A stretch of 64,000 nt of DNA. Origin: Brachypodium distachyon. Taxonomy: Eukaryota > Streptophyta > Magnoliopsida > Poales > Poaceae. Below the pieces are notes generated by a model. That model had not been told where the DNA came from and ran no database searches. It was given only the letters and a program-made list of their open reading frames with translations. Each line of letters opens with the position of its first letter. Position 1 is the first letter of the stretch. Position numbers and translations under genes: made by a program. The DNA is taken from NCBI RefSeq assembly GCF_000005505.3, contig NC_016134.3, positions 37,820,150 to 37,884,149 on the forward strand. Reading direction: 5' to 3'. Positions 49,415 to 60,656 of this stretch are shown here, piece by piece.

Positions 49415-52400
49415 CTAGTTGCCGGCATCTTCGGTCGGGGGCTCGGTGGACGGCTCGGGGTCCGGCTTCCGCTGCATCCGCTCGACCACCTCGTCGACGA
49501 ACCCGCGCACCGCTTGGGTGTGCGTGGGCTCGTCCTCGCTGTCCGACCAGGCGTCCAGCAGAGACTCGAAGGGAAACCCCGGGTCCCGGAGGTGTATCCT
49601 CGAGAGGATTGTCCCGGCAACCTCCTGGGCGCAGTTGGCGACTTCGTTGGCGCCGTACTGGGCGATCCAGACGTCGAGCGCCCCAAGCTTCCCCAACAAC
49701 GTCGAGACATCTGTGCCGTCCACCTCAGCCGCCTGCAGCTCCAACTTGGGCAGCAGATCGCGCAGCGCCTGAGCAATCTTGAGCAGCTTCTCGGTCTCGA
49801 TTTTCCGCTGACCGATCAGCGTGCCGTGGTGAAGCCGAGCGGTGACGGTAGCCTCCTTGGCCTTGCTGAGGCGGCCCGCCAACTTCGCGAGCTCTGCGGC
49901 CTTGGCCGCGTTGTCCTCGCCGGCCTTGGCAAGCTCCTCCCGGGCGGTGGCCAGCTCGATCTCAAGCTTGGCCACCTTGTCCTTGGCGGAGCCAAGCTGG
50001 ATCTCGTGCCGGGCCGCTGCTCCCACCATGTCCTCGGTGGCCTTGACCTGCACCTCCAGCTTGACGCGAAGGCCCTAAATCTCGCCGCGGTAGTTGGCGA
50101 TCAGGTCGCTCTTCTCGTCCAGCCGGGCCAGGGCCGTCGCAAGCACCCCGGCATGCTCCTTCTTGGTCGCCTCGAGGGTTGCCGCCATCGAGTCCAGCTC
50201 CCCCTGAAGCTTCGTGCGGTGGGCCTCCAGCTGCCGGTGGAGTTCGGCCTCCAGAACGACCGGTTCCTCGGCGTCCTCCAGAGCTTGCCGGGCAAGACGT
50301 GCCTCCTCCTTGGCAAGGCGCGTCTCCTCGCGCAGCCGGGAGAGCTCTTGCCGTTCCCTCTCCATGGCTTCCCGCACCTCGTCGAGTTGGCTTTTGGCAA
50401 CAGTGTGGTGCTCCTCACCTCGTTGAAAGAGGTGACGAAGGCTTGCTATTGGTCCCTGATGGCGTCCAGCAACCGGTGCCCCCGCTCGAAGATGCTCGGA
50501 TCCAAGGTGATAGGATTCCAGGCCAGCCCGGTGAGGGTGCCGAGGTTGGTGTTGGGGAGCGCAACCGAGGACGACAAAGCCCCCGCTGCCGTTGTAGGGC
50601 TGTGCGGGGGGTCGCCCGCTTGCTCCGGCGGGTCCTGTCGTCCTTCCCGGCAGTTTCCCCTTCGGCCGCGCCCGGGGACCCCGGGGCTGGAGAAGCCTCC
50701 CTGCCCCCGGCAGGAGCCGTTCCTTGCTGGGCAGCAGGCGAGCCCGCGCCAGCGCGCCCGCGGCTGCAGGCGCGTCGCCGAGCACTGTCCCGGTGGTGGC
50801 GGTGGCCACCACTGCCGCTGTCGCCGGCGCGGTAGGGATTGGTGCGAGAGCCGGTTCCGGCTCCTCCGCTGCCCCCGTGATCTTGACGACAGTGTCGAGA
50901 TCAACCACGGTAGCAGTTGCTCCCGATGCAGGCGCGCTCGTGCCTACAGCAACAAGAAGTGTGAGGATGGACAAGTCGAAGAGTTACCGGCAGAGGACAA
51001 GGGTAGCCAAAGCGATTACCTTGCAGGGCAGGTGGACTTGCGAGGGGGGTCTCCCCTGCCTCACCGGTGCCGGCGGGAGCCTCCGAGGGGCCTGCCGTGG
51101 GCGAGTTTCCACTTTCTGAAAGAGAAGGTACGTTTGTATGATTAACTAACAACTAAAAAATGCAGCAGAGGAGGAGCAAAGAAGCCGTACCAGTTGCCGG
51201 CCCCGCCCCTGAAGGGGCTGGGTCATCGGCAGGCGCGATGACGGCGCCGCTAGCCCCTGTGACGGTCGGGTCAGCGGCACCGCCGGCATCCGCGCGCCCC
51301 CTCTTGCTCGGCGCAGCAGGCGGGGAGTCGCTCCTCCCCCTTTTGCTGGCACCCACCGGCGAGTTGGACTTCGGGGGGTTGCCCCGGAGCGCGAAGCCCC
51401 GGAAGACCCCCCGAGCGGGCGGCACCGTAGGTGCCCACTGGGTCGCTGCGTCCCGGGGCGTCGAGGGTGACGGTGGCGAAGCCACCGCGGAATCAGGGCC
51501 CGGCCCCGAGGGGGTTGCCGGCACTTCGTTCTGAGGTTTTGCCGGCACATGGAGGGAAAAGACCCCCTGAGGGAACTTCGTTGTTTGGAAGGTTTCGCCG
51601 GAGATTCCCCTCACCCACGTCCTGAGGGTTTCCAAATCCATGTCGTCCTGATGGAGGCGTGTTCTTTCCCCTGGACCCGTGTACATCCACGCGGGCCGGG
51701 AGCGCAGCTGGAGCGGCGCGATGCGCCGGTGGACGAAGGTGCGCGCCACATCCACGTCAGTGAGCCCCGCTAGCTGCAGCGCCTTGATCTTCTCCACGAT
51801 GGGGAGGAGATCGGCGTCGCGGTGGTACTTGTCCTGCCAGCCGCTGTGGGGTTGCGGTAGCTCCGTGTGTGAGAGGATGAACTCTTGGGGGTCTTCCACT
51901 CGGACCCAGAACCAGTCGCCCCGCCACTCCTTCTCAATCTTCTTCCCCGACCGAACGATGAACTCGGACTTCATCTGGTCGCGGGCGTGGAATACCACCC
52001 CCGATGACATCTCTCTCGCGTTGTCAATCCGGGGGTACAAATAGTGGCGGAAGAGCGTCACCGACGGCATCACCTCCACGAACGCTTCGCAGAGGAATTG
52101 GAAGGTGGCGAGAAGAAATAGCGACGTGGGGTGGAGCTGCGCCACCTGCAGCTGGTACGACTCCATCAATGCATGGAGGAACAGCGAGAACGGCGGCACC
52201 AGCCCGATGAGGAGGAAGCGCGCGAACACCCGGAAGTCATTGTCCTGGTGCTCGGCGCTCGCCGGGAAGATCAGGGTCTCCCCGTGCTCGCTGAACTTGG
52301 AGGCGACAGCATGCCTGATCTAGTCCAGCACCTCGCCGTTGTAGCCAGGCCGGTAGATGGCGAGCGTGGCCCGCATCTCCCGCTTCTTCTGTTCTTTGGC

Positions 52401-52493
52401 GGCGGCTGCCTTGGTTGCCGCCTCACTCTTACTGGCCACCACTCTCTTCGAGACCTGCGCCTCTTTTCCCTTCCTGGTGGTGGGGGGCGCCAT
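49415..52493 (-). pseudogene. Antisense three-exon gene inside the Gypsy element
   Basis: On the minus strand, exon 1 (52493-51191) starts MAPPTTRKGKEAQ and carries a block around VFARFLLIGLVPPFSLFLHA, CEAFVEVMPSVTLFRHYLYP and WFWVRVEDPQEF. This resembles the plant 'putative gypsy type transposon' domain (Transposase_28). Introns 51190-51116 (GTACGG...CTTTCAG) and 51019-50944 (GTAATC...TGTAG) join in phase to exon 2 (51115-51020) and exon 3 (50943-49415). Exon 3 is rich in alanine, glutamate and lysine with heptad-like coiled coil (for example SRLREETRLAKEEARLARQ) and ends PPTEDAGN. In-frame stops near 52320 and 50077, and a probable frameshift pair in 50440-50700, make this copy defective. 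Related antisense genes occur in some large cereal Gypsy elements; their function is unknown. Confidence 0.72.
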
Positions 52494-52614
52494 GGGGGGC
52501 GAAGGCGGAAGCTAGCAAGAAAACTTGGGTGCGAGATGCGAAGGAGGGTGAAGACGAAGGCTGTGGGGGGCAGAAAGTTTTCCCCTTTTCGGCAACAGTA
52601 AGAACTTTATAACA

Positions 52615-52621
52615 CCCGGCC
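52615..52621 (-). promoter_or_regulatory. TATA box for the antisense gene
   Basis: On the minus strand, GTGTTATAAAGTTC lies about 122 bp upstream of the antisense start codon at 52493. It sits between that start and the 3' LTR and would give a leader of roughly 90 nt. Confidence 0.5.
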
Positions 52622-52903
52622 GTTTGGTAACAGCCGGTTCCGTACCCTACGGGTGCGCGGGGATAACTCCTAATTAAACGAGTAATGCGCGGAGTGGCCT
52701 TAACTTCCCTGTTTAAGGGGGAAGTTAGGGCGCAGATCACGGGCCCACTACTCCGTCTGTAACGACGTGGTGCTAGGGGCAACGAAGGGACGTGGGCCCG
52801 AGGTGAATCGGGGCCCATGCGTCGGTTGGGGGCGTAGCCCGGCAACCGACCTGGGAAAGGCTCGTCCGGGAACAGGTGATGCCGGCCCACGCCCGGGAGC
52901 TAC

Positions 52904-53406
52904 TGTCACACCAGTGGCTCCCGAGGTACCACCGTTGCGCGACGCGTGGGCCCCGTCTCCGAGTTCCCGAGAGGATTCCGTCCCGGACAGCGGCCACGAG
53001 CTGCCCAGCAAGCTACCAACCCGGAAGGGCTAGCGGGGCTTCGGGGAATATTCCCGCTTGGACACCTCCCGGGGCCATTAGCAGTAGCCTAAAACAGTAA
53101 AGGGCACTTAGCCAAAAAGAGAGCGCCTAGGGACCCTCCCCCCGGCAACGTGTAAACACTTGATCAATAGCTAATACCAGTTCAGACAGGCAGGACGTAG
53201 GGTTTTACACCTCTGGGTGGCCCGAACCTGGGTAAAAACGTGTGTGCATGTGTTCTTAGCTTGCATGCATCTGGGGTATATTACTTTGCAGGTTATGTAG
53301 GCCATCGGCCACGCCGACGATCGCCGGAGCGATCCCCGACGCCCCTGCCGAACCTAAAAGGGGGTGTGCCAGCACGCCCCCGGTGTCGGAGCCCCGTGCG
53401 ATGACA
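52904..53406 (+). repeat. Gypsy 3' LTR
   Basis: The 503-bp LTR begins TGTCACACCAGTGGCTCCCG and ends GTGCGATGACA, next to the GGGCA duplication. Its first 169 bp match 42856-43024. A clear polypurine tract is not seen in front of it. Confidence 0.88.
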
Positions 53407-53411
53407 GGGCA

Positions 53412-55308
53412 TTTCGTCATGGGGCGCATCATGCGCATCCTCTGTCTCCACAGGATTTCACATTCCTGGAGTGAGGTCCTTTGTTTTTCCGTGCCGATGT
53501 GTGCACTCACATCTCCGCTGGGTGCTTCCACTGTTGGAAGGTTAAAGTCCGGGATTCCTTGTGCCGGAGATTCCGTACTTGTGCCAGGTCTCAATTGGCT
53601 CCCCTCACTCTCTCGAGGCTTTTTAGTAACCGTGTGATAAATCCCCCTTGTCCTTTTTCGTCGGGCATCCCCGAGTACTTGGGATTTGAGGAACCGGATT
53701 TCTCGTCCTTTTAGGCCTTTGGACTCGAGCGGGTAGACCCACAGGATCCTTGGGTATCTCTACCATTTCCGGTACATTGCGCGCAGGCACATGTGATTTT
53801 GTCACACTTCTCAAGTCACTAAAGTGATCAGGCAGTTGATTCGCTAAAGCATGCAAATCTATTATCTTTTGGACGTCTCTATGTGTCTCACTTGTGCGCA
53901 GGTCATTTGCGTGGATCCCCGTGGCTTGCCTCGTCAATTCTCGACTTTTCTCATCAAGAGGTTGATTTCCTCCCCCTAAAGTCGGGAAGAGATCCTCGTC
54001 AAAAATGCAGCAGCAAAGCGGGCCGTATGACAGTCTCCTGTCATGGGTCCAGATACCTGATTATTGACACAGTCTCATAACCAACGTATATCCCTACGGA
54101 GCGGTCCCATTGCTGATCGCTGAGGGGGTGCTATCGGTACATATACCTAGCAATTGAACCTACGAAGGTGGGAAATTTTTGGTGCCGACCCTTGCGCTAG
54201 TTGGACAGGTGAATGGATGTTATAGGCCGTGGGTCTATAGTTTATGAGATTTGCGGCGTGCAACACTGCATGCCCCCAACACGTGGTTGGTAAATTACAA
54301 CCCCGAAGGAGTGGTCTGGCAATCAATTTAATCATCTTAATCAATGCCTCCGCTAGTCCATTTTGCGTATGGACATGCGGTACAAAGTGCTCAACCTTAA
54401 TGCCAAGTGCCATACAATAATCATCGAATGCTTTTGAAGAAAATTCTCCAGCGTTGTCCATTCGAATAGACTTTATACGATGATCCGGAAAATTATTCCT
54501 CATTTGTATGATTTGCGACATCAACTTGGCAAAGGCATGGTTTCGTGTAGACAACAAGTTAACACAAGACCATTTAGATGAAGCGTCTATGAGCACCATG
54601 AAATATCGAAACGGCCCTGAAAGGGGCTGAATCGGACCACATATATCCCCTTGGATGTGTTCTAAAAACGCAGGGATTTCATCCCTCACTTTCAATGGTG
54701 ATGGTCGAATGATTAATTTCCCCGTCGCGCATGCCGAGCACACGAAATCATCATGATTCGGGAAATTTTTAACATTCACCCCACGCCCATTTGAGTTGTT
54801 AATTATATTTCTCATCGTTCTAATACCCGGGTAGCCTAATCTATCATGCCATAAGCAACATAGTTCAGAACTTCTAACTATAGTCTTTAAGGCAGTGTAC
54901 ACGGCCGGCGCTACAATCTTAGTGTAGTAAAGCTCAGTGTCGAATGAAGGAAATTTTTCAACAACATGCTTACCGTGGGCATCGCACTTTGTGATAAGTA
55001 GGCACTCTTTGCCATTATCACCATCAGTCTCCACATGGAGGCCGTTTGCGCAGATGTCCTTAAAACTCAAGAGAGTTCGAGTCGACTCTGGGTACAATAA
55101 TGCTTCCTCAATGAGCAAAGTTGTTCTCATGGGGAGTATGTCCAGAGCCTAATATTTTTGACTCGCCCCCTGCGATAGTCATTATACTCCCCAGAGTCTT
55201 TTTAATGGACTCGAAATAAGGAGTTTCTCTCAAGATGGTGTTTGTGGTACAACTATCCACAAGGCACGTTTCCTCCATTCGAGCGCCACGTGTTCTAAAA
55301 TATAGCAT
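53412..55308 (-). pseudogene. Copia protease and integrase region (broken)
   Basis: On the minus strand the protease motif VDSCTTNTIL lies near 55225-55260. Integrase follows in one long frame (55130-54147): the zinc-binding CCLWHDRLGYPG and CSACATGK, then the catalytic GDICGP, IRMDNAGEF and NGLAEALIK. Downstream, 54146-53412 is frame-broken linker leading to the point where the Gypsy element inserted. Copia coding resumes at 42850. Confidence 0.88.
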
Positions 55309-55530
55309 CTAATTAATTCATGAAGCGAGGAAGTAGCAACATAATTAAGTAAATGCGACATATATTTCAGAACATAACAAGCCATCAATATTAATAAAGG
55401 AATTAATGAATGAATTCAACATCCAATCGCCATAAAACAAATATTTTTTGCTCTCGTAGAGCTTACAATAAACCAATTATTCAAATTTATCAAAACACAC
55501 CACCATGCACATATAAAGGAATAAAGCAAG

Positions 55531-56601
55531 CTAGGTAGACTCTTCCATGAGACCGTTGACCTCAAACGCAATGTCGTTTGCGGTGACGTCATCCATGGTG
55601 AAAAGTGCTGCAGCGTCTCCCAAGTCCAGACCAGATGGAGGATTCCCCGAGGGTTCAACATCCATCGGTGTGGTGGTGTCAGTAGTGGATGCATGTAACA
55701 TCGCCAAGGATGGCGGTGTAGGGATCATCTATGGCGGCGCCACTTGGGGCGCCACAGATCCTCCCCCTCCATAGATGGTGAGGTTGGCCTCATGTGCTTT
55801 CCTCTCCTTATAAGCATCCGCTACGTGCTGAGGTGCGCGACATTTGCGGGAATAATGAGACTTCCCGCTGCACCTGAAACACACTTGGGGCCCCTTTGGC
55901 ACCTTGGCCTCCTTCTTGTCCTTTCCTGCCTTCTTGCCCCTCTTGCCCCTCTTCTTCTTGAGGGGCTTGCGGATTTTGAAAGCGTTGGCCTGCACTTCTG
56001 GGCGCACACTAGCCCCCAGTGCTTGCACGACAAAGTTCTTTTTTAGAACCTCGTCATGCGCCTCAGCCACTTGGAGGATGTCGATCAGCTCAGAATATTC
56101 CTTGTAGTTCGCCTGCCGGTAGCTCTGGGAGGACTGTATGGCATCCGAATGAAAGCTTGAGAGAGCTTTCTCAATCTTCTGGCTATCGGTGACTGTAACA
56201 CCGCATAGCTGAAGACAAGTACAAATTTGGTGTAAAGCCGAGTTGTACTCACCAACGGACCGGAAATCCACAAAACTCAACCGGGCCCATTCCGCCTCTG
56301 CCTGGGGCTGGGTGGAGTACTTCAGTCTTTCGAACCATCGTTTGAGGGCGGTCCATAAGGCTAAGGCACTCCGCTCAGCCATGTACTCAATCTTGAGTGT
56401 GGCGCAGAGGCGGTGGCGTAGGAAGTGCAAAGCCTGGGCATTCTCAGCCGACGTGGCGGCAGGGGCACCTTTGCCACCCAGGCCAATCGGGCTCAAGAGT
56501 TGTTTACCCTCGAGCCAGATTTCCACATCAGTTGCCCATGCAAGGTAGTTACCACCATGCTGTGCAAGTTCGTCAAACTCGCGCTTGGTGATTGTCGACA
56601 T
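55531..56601 (-). pseudogene. Copia gag with an internal stop
   Basis: The frame starts at 56601 (MSTITKREFDELAQHGG). It contains the Copia gag block HGGNYLAWATDVEIWL and a CCHC zinc knuckle, CFRCSGKSHYSRKC, preceded by a lysine-rich stretch. An in-frame TAG near 55730 splits off about 65 C-terminal residues, which continue in the same frame to 55531. Confidence 0.88.
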
Positions 56602-57618
56602 CTGCAAATATGCATGATTCCATTTAGATTCCAATACATAATTGCGATGAAAAATACATTTGTGGTTTAATGTGGCGTTCCAATATTAAAAACATGTGAT
56701 TCTATGCTTCATAATACGATTAAAAGTGTTTGAATAATTAACCTACAGCATCAAAAAGCTAAATCAAAGCATGTTAATATTAGTGACATGTTAAGCAAGT
56801 GCAAAGGGCAAAGATACGCAAAAAGAGTACATTCCCGAAGCAATTTTGGCCTAATTATGTGATTTTAGATAAAACAGACAGTTCGAGGGACATATATGCA
56901 AAATAACACAATAGGGATAAAATGAGTGTGATTTACTAAAACGTCCCAGACTAAAACGGAAAATTCTTGGCCCAAAAAGCATTTCGGGTTGCCAGCCCAT
57001 TGCCCCCAATTTTTTTCTAGCCCAGAGGCCGGCCCATCCCTCGCGGCCCAGCTGGGCCAGCCGTGCCAGCCCCTAGGGTTTCCCCTGGCAGCGGCGGCTG
57101 CACAGCAGCGGCAGGGGGGCCCAAGGTGGCGGCGGCGTGCGCCCGAGGCCCGGGGCGGCAAGGGCCTGCGCGCACGAGGCGGCGGCCTGCCGGACGGCGG
57201 CGACACGCTCTCATGCCCAGCACGGCTGCAGCCCGCGCCCAAGGCTGCGGCAGCGGGCGCACTGGCGGGGGCGGCGCTCGCGATGGAAAAATTTGGGCAG
57301 CACAGCTCGCTACCATTCATGGCTGCGGGGGCCGGCGGTGCGACGCTCGACGGCGTGGCGCCGTCTCCCCCAAGAATTGGTCAACAAGTCCCTCATGCGG
57401 CGGGATCGGTCGGCAATTGTGCCGGCGACTTGATCAGCAAGCGACCCGCGAGGAAAATCCATTCTTGAGGTGAAATACAACGAAAAGAAACTAATCGCAA
57501 AAACGGAATCGTAACGCAGAGAGGAATCAATTTTTGCAATAAAATTTCAGATCCAATACCTCCGTGATTTTTGTCGATAGCCTCCTTGGGGTAGTCTCGA
57601 TGAAGGCTCGGGGTAGAG
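56602..57618 (-). other. Copia leader between primer-binding site and gag
   Basis: About 1 kb of untranslated leader. The part near 57000-57370 is much more GC-rich than its surroundings. Its open frames on both strands are rich in alanine, arginine and proline and have no known motif, so no gene is called. Confidence 0.5.
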
Positions 57619-57634
57619 GCTCGTGCTGATAACG
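57619..57634 (-). other. Copia primer-binding site
   Basis: On the minus strand, CGTTATCAGCACGAGC follows the 5' LTR end directly. It resembles the TATCAGAGC-type site used with initiator methionine tRNA, as in other grass Copia elements. Confidence 0.65.
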
Positions 57635-57930
57635 TGTTGTGCGACTCCTGTTGGCTGGCCGGTCCCGAGGTTGCACACTAAGATCGTAGTCGAACACACA
57701 CACAATCACGAAGTACAGTAAAGTAAATGAACACCAGTAAATAAAGAGAAACATGAGCTCTTATTAATTTCTGATCTTAAGTATACGTACAAGGGGTAAC
57801 CTTCTCTTCTTTATATTGGCTCAATGGATAAGAACCCATAGCAAACTATTAGATGGAGGAACGAGTCAACAGGAGTCGGTAGGGGACGCACGACTCGGTG
57901 ACCACCCCACCCGGGGTTGGTTCCTCAACG
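57635..57930 (-). repeat. Copia 5' LTR
   Basis: This 296-bp repeat begins TGTTGTGCGACTCCTG and ends GGTTCCTCAACG on the plus strand. It pairs with 40590-40886. The last base has changed from A to G, so the terminal CA is lost. Confidence 0.9.
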
Positions 57931-57935
57931 CTAGC

Positions 57936-59500
57936 TAGCGCTCGGCGCGGCACAGGCGAAGGAAGGCAGACGACGGGAGCGGGGACGTGTAAAGTACGTG
58001 TCGCCAGGGCGCGGGGTGCCTGCTGGCCAGGCAAGGCACCGCGGGCGTGGGGCGCCACTACGCGCGCACGCCAGGCTCTCCCGGGAATGCGGCCGTGGAG
58101 CGGTGGGCGCGGAGCACTTTCTGTTTTAATGTACTGTAGTACCCGTAGTAGATGCGCTGGGGAGAGCTAGGGTGGGTCGTGCAGTACTCGTGCCAACTGT
58201 GCCATGCGTCGTGGATTCGTGGTGCCCGTGGCCGTGGGTGGGGTTCGCGGGAGAAAAATGAAAAATGAGTAGGAATGTGCGGCTGATTTTGATGGGTAGC
58301 GAGCAAGCTTGCGGGCGGTTGGTGGGTCTCGATCGGGCGCCAAGCGAAGGTGCGGCTGATCTTGATGGATTCCATCGATCATGTGACATGCGGGTGTAAC
58401 TGTGGTACGGATGGCCGGTTGGCGGTTGCTACGGACAAGTTGTTCGGCTTGTCCTACTCCTCCTACATCCACAGGAAGGCAGGAGCTATGGCACGTAAAA
58501 CTTTTCACCAGTGCACACATGACCGCACTGTAGGAAGAGTTCTTATGAAGCTCGGCCTCAAGGCGTGCATAATGGAGGTGAAATAATTGTTCACGTGGAA
58601 AAGAGAGAAATAAATAACGACCCGAGCTTCCTAATTAATTAAAAGATGTTCTATTCATAAGGAAAAAAATAAGCAAAGTTAAAGGAAATTTCTCATTGTA
58701 CTACTCCCAACATCTCATATTAACTGTCAAAATATTACATGTTTTTACACTTATAAAGATTTGGGTTGGTGGTCGCGAGTTTACTCGAACAAACTCTAAC
58801 AATACTACCTCTTAATGGCTACTGACTCATCTAATTGTCGCTCATTTTATATGTATCATGATCTTTTGACTATTCTTGATTGGTTTTAATGACTATCAAG
58901 ATAAAAAAAAATTCAAAAATTATATTGTCAGATAAATCTTATTTATTAGAAATTTTAAAAATATGAGCCACGGCCACAAATTTTTAATCTCGTAGCAAAG
59001 CACGGACATTTTGCTAGTATCTATACGTATTTTAGTATATAGATGCGTCCATGTTTAGACAAATTTAAATCAATTAATATGGGACAGAGGAAGTACTAGA
59101 TTTCACATTTCTTATATTCATTTAATTAATTTTATTTATCTAAACATTAATGGTAAGATATTAAAAAATAACTTATTGTACAACATATTTTATTGTCTTT
59201 CTTAAATGACGTGGAACACATCACACCAACTATGTACATTTGTTTAGCAATCTGGGGGGCATGTATTTTGGCATGGGGAGTACCACATAGCTGCTGCACC
59301 GTTCTTTTTTTTTTTTTAGAACGTCTCTTCGCAGGTGATGTGCGTTGGGGCTTCTTTGGACTTGCGAGGGCTTCGGCGGAGGAATAATAAGGCGGCCCAG
59401 CCCATCTCGGTCAGCCCACCCACGGTAGCGCCTGGCTGATTCGAAACCCAGTGACCCGGCGCCCTGAGGTCCTGAGCTGAGCACCTAAAAAAAAACCTAG
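57936..59500. other. Intergenic spacer with old repeat pieces
   Basis: No gene is recognised. The first few hundred bases are probably the ancestral upstream region of KRP, displaced by the nest. Near 58702-58740 and 59070-59098 are the two ends of a Stowaway-like element (CTACTCCCAACATCTCATAT and ATATGGGACAGAGGAAGTA). It seems to be split by an AT-rich element that ends in an inverted copy of the TAGC...CCGTGC.TTGCTACG motif near 58990-59015. Confidence 0.45.
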
Positions 59501-60656
59501 TCGAGTTATCCTACAGCGAAAACCCTAGGCGGCCGGTGGCGCAGTCGTGTGGCGGCCGGCAGGCGGGCGTTGGCGCGCGGCAAGGGCTGGCTGGCTGGGG
59601 ATCGCCTCGATCTGCGTGCACCTGGACTGGAGGATCTTGCCGCGGTCTGATTGCAGAAGCCCGAGCCAGCGCTCGAGTCTGCCACTAGTCGGGTAATTTG
59701 ATACTCCTCGAAATCTGATATTGCCCTTGATAAGTTGATACAGTAGTAATTAGCATGCGTGCACCGATTTGTTCGAGGAGTACGTCAGTATGCAATCTGG
59801 TGTAGAGCTCGAGCAGAAATATTTGGCACGATTTCATTTTAAATTCTTTCAACCCTGGAAAACGGTCGTGGAAACTGAATTCAAAGGCACCTTTAAGTTG
59901 GCTCTATCTAGTGTCATTTTTGTTTTGTAATGGATAATACTGCGCCCGGCCTAAAATTTAGTTCCAGGTAGGTACGCCCCTCAGTTTAGATATGGCCACC
60001 TAACATGCCTTTTAGATATGGCCACCTGACATGCCTTGCCATTCAGTGATGATTGACATAAGGAAATCCTATTACTGCTTCATGCCAAAAAACTGTATTA
60101 TTGAAATCTTTGTTCAGAAAAAAAGAAGAGGAAAGTTTGCCATCCTGATACCGAGTACTTATTATTTCTTACACTCATGTGATGGTTTTCATCAAAACCT
60201 GATGTTTATACTTTAGTTCAGGTGATTGTGTGGTGTTTGTAAGGATCAAATTATTTGAGAGTTTATTAGGATAGATTTGTAGGATGAGGTAATAGTGAGG
60301 GTCATTGGTCCTTGCAATTTTTGACTTTTTGTAGCTATGTTGATCTTGTAGGTTGCTCTCAAATGGAGTTTAAAAAGTAACTGGTTTGGGATGTCATCTG
60401 TTTCTTAAGGACTGCAGTATCGAACATAGAATTGGTATAGAGCTTCCAAAGTCGCTCACAAGCTGGTTCGTCTTGATAGAACACTGTTTGTGATCATTAC
60501 AAAAGCTGAAGACATTGTTATTTTTAATAGAAATCTACATTATATGGTAAATACTATTCTGCTCTTACTCACATGTATATTGTGACGAAGTGATTATGGA
60601 GCTGCATACTTTTTCGTTTCCATGTTTTCCTGCGTTTTTTATTCTAACTTCTGCAG
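59501..60656 (+). other. Probable DPH4 leader exon and intron
   Basis: Near 59510-59695 is a GC-rich stretch ending CTAGTCGG|GTAATTTG, a plausible donor. The rest looks like intron. A 25-bp duplication (TTTAGATATGGCCACCT.ACA) lies at about 59985-60035. No other gene is seen. Confidence 0.4.

Larger units (their letters stand above)
42856..53406 (+). mobile_element. Gypsy LTR retrotransposon nested in Copia pol
   Basis: The element is flanked by the exact 5-bp duplication GGGCA at 42851-42855 and 53407-53411. It begins TGTCACACC and ends GATGACA, so its ends are TGTCA...TGACA. The order protease, reverse transcriptase, RNase H, integrase on the plus strand is Gypsy-type. After pol comes a 5-kb extra region with an antisense gene. 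The comparable parts of the two LTRs (42856-43024 and 52904-53072) differ at about six of 169 positions, so the element is younger than its Copia host. gag and the rest of the 5' LTR are missing, and pol has stops and frameshifts. Confidence 0.92.
40590..57930 (-). mobile_element. Copia LTR retrotransposon, interrupted by a Gypsy element
   Basis: The element is bounded by two LTRs (40590-40886 and 57635-57930) and flanked by the exact 5-bp duplication CTAGC at 40585-40589 and 57931-57935. It lies on the minus strand, so 57635-57930 is the 5' LTR. Order on the minus strand is LTR, primer-binding site, gag, protease, integrase, reverse transcriptase, RNase H, polypurine tract, LTR, the Copia order. 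Without the 10.55-kb Gypsy insertion it would be about 6.8 kb. By eye the LTRs differ at roughly 12-15 percent of positions, which makes this an old insertion. Stops in gag and pol show it is no longer autonomous. Confidence 0.93.

Noticed and set aside
58350..58586. A 78-codon plus-strand open frame after the Copia element
   Set aside because: There is no recognisable motif, splice context or codon pattern; chance is sufficient.
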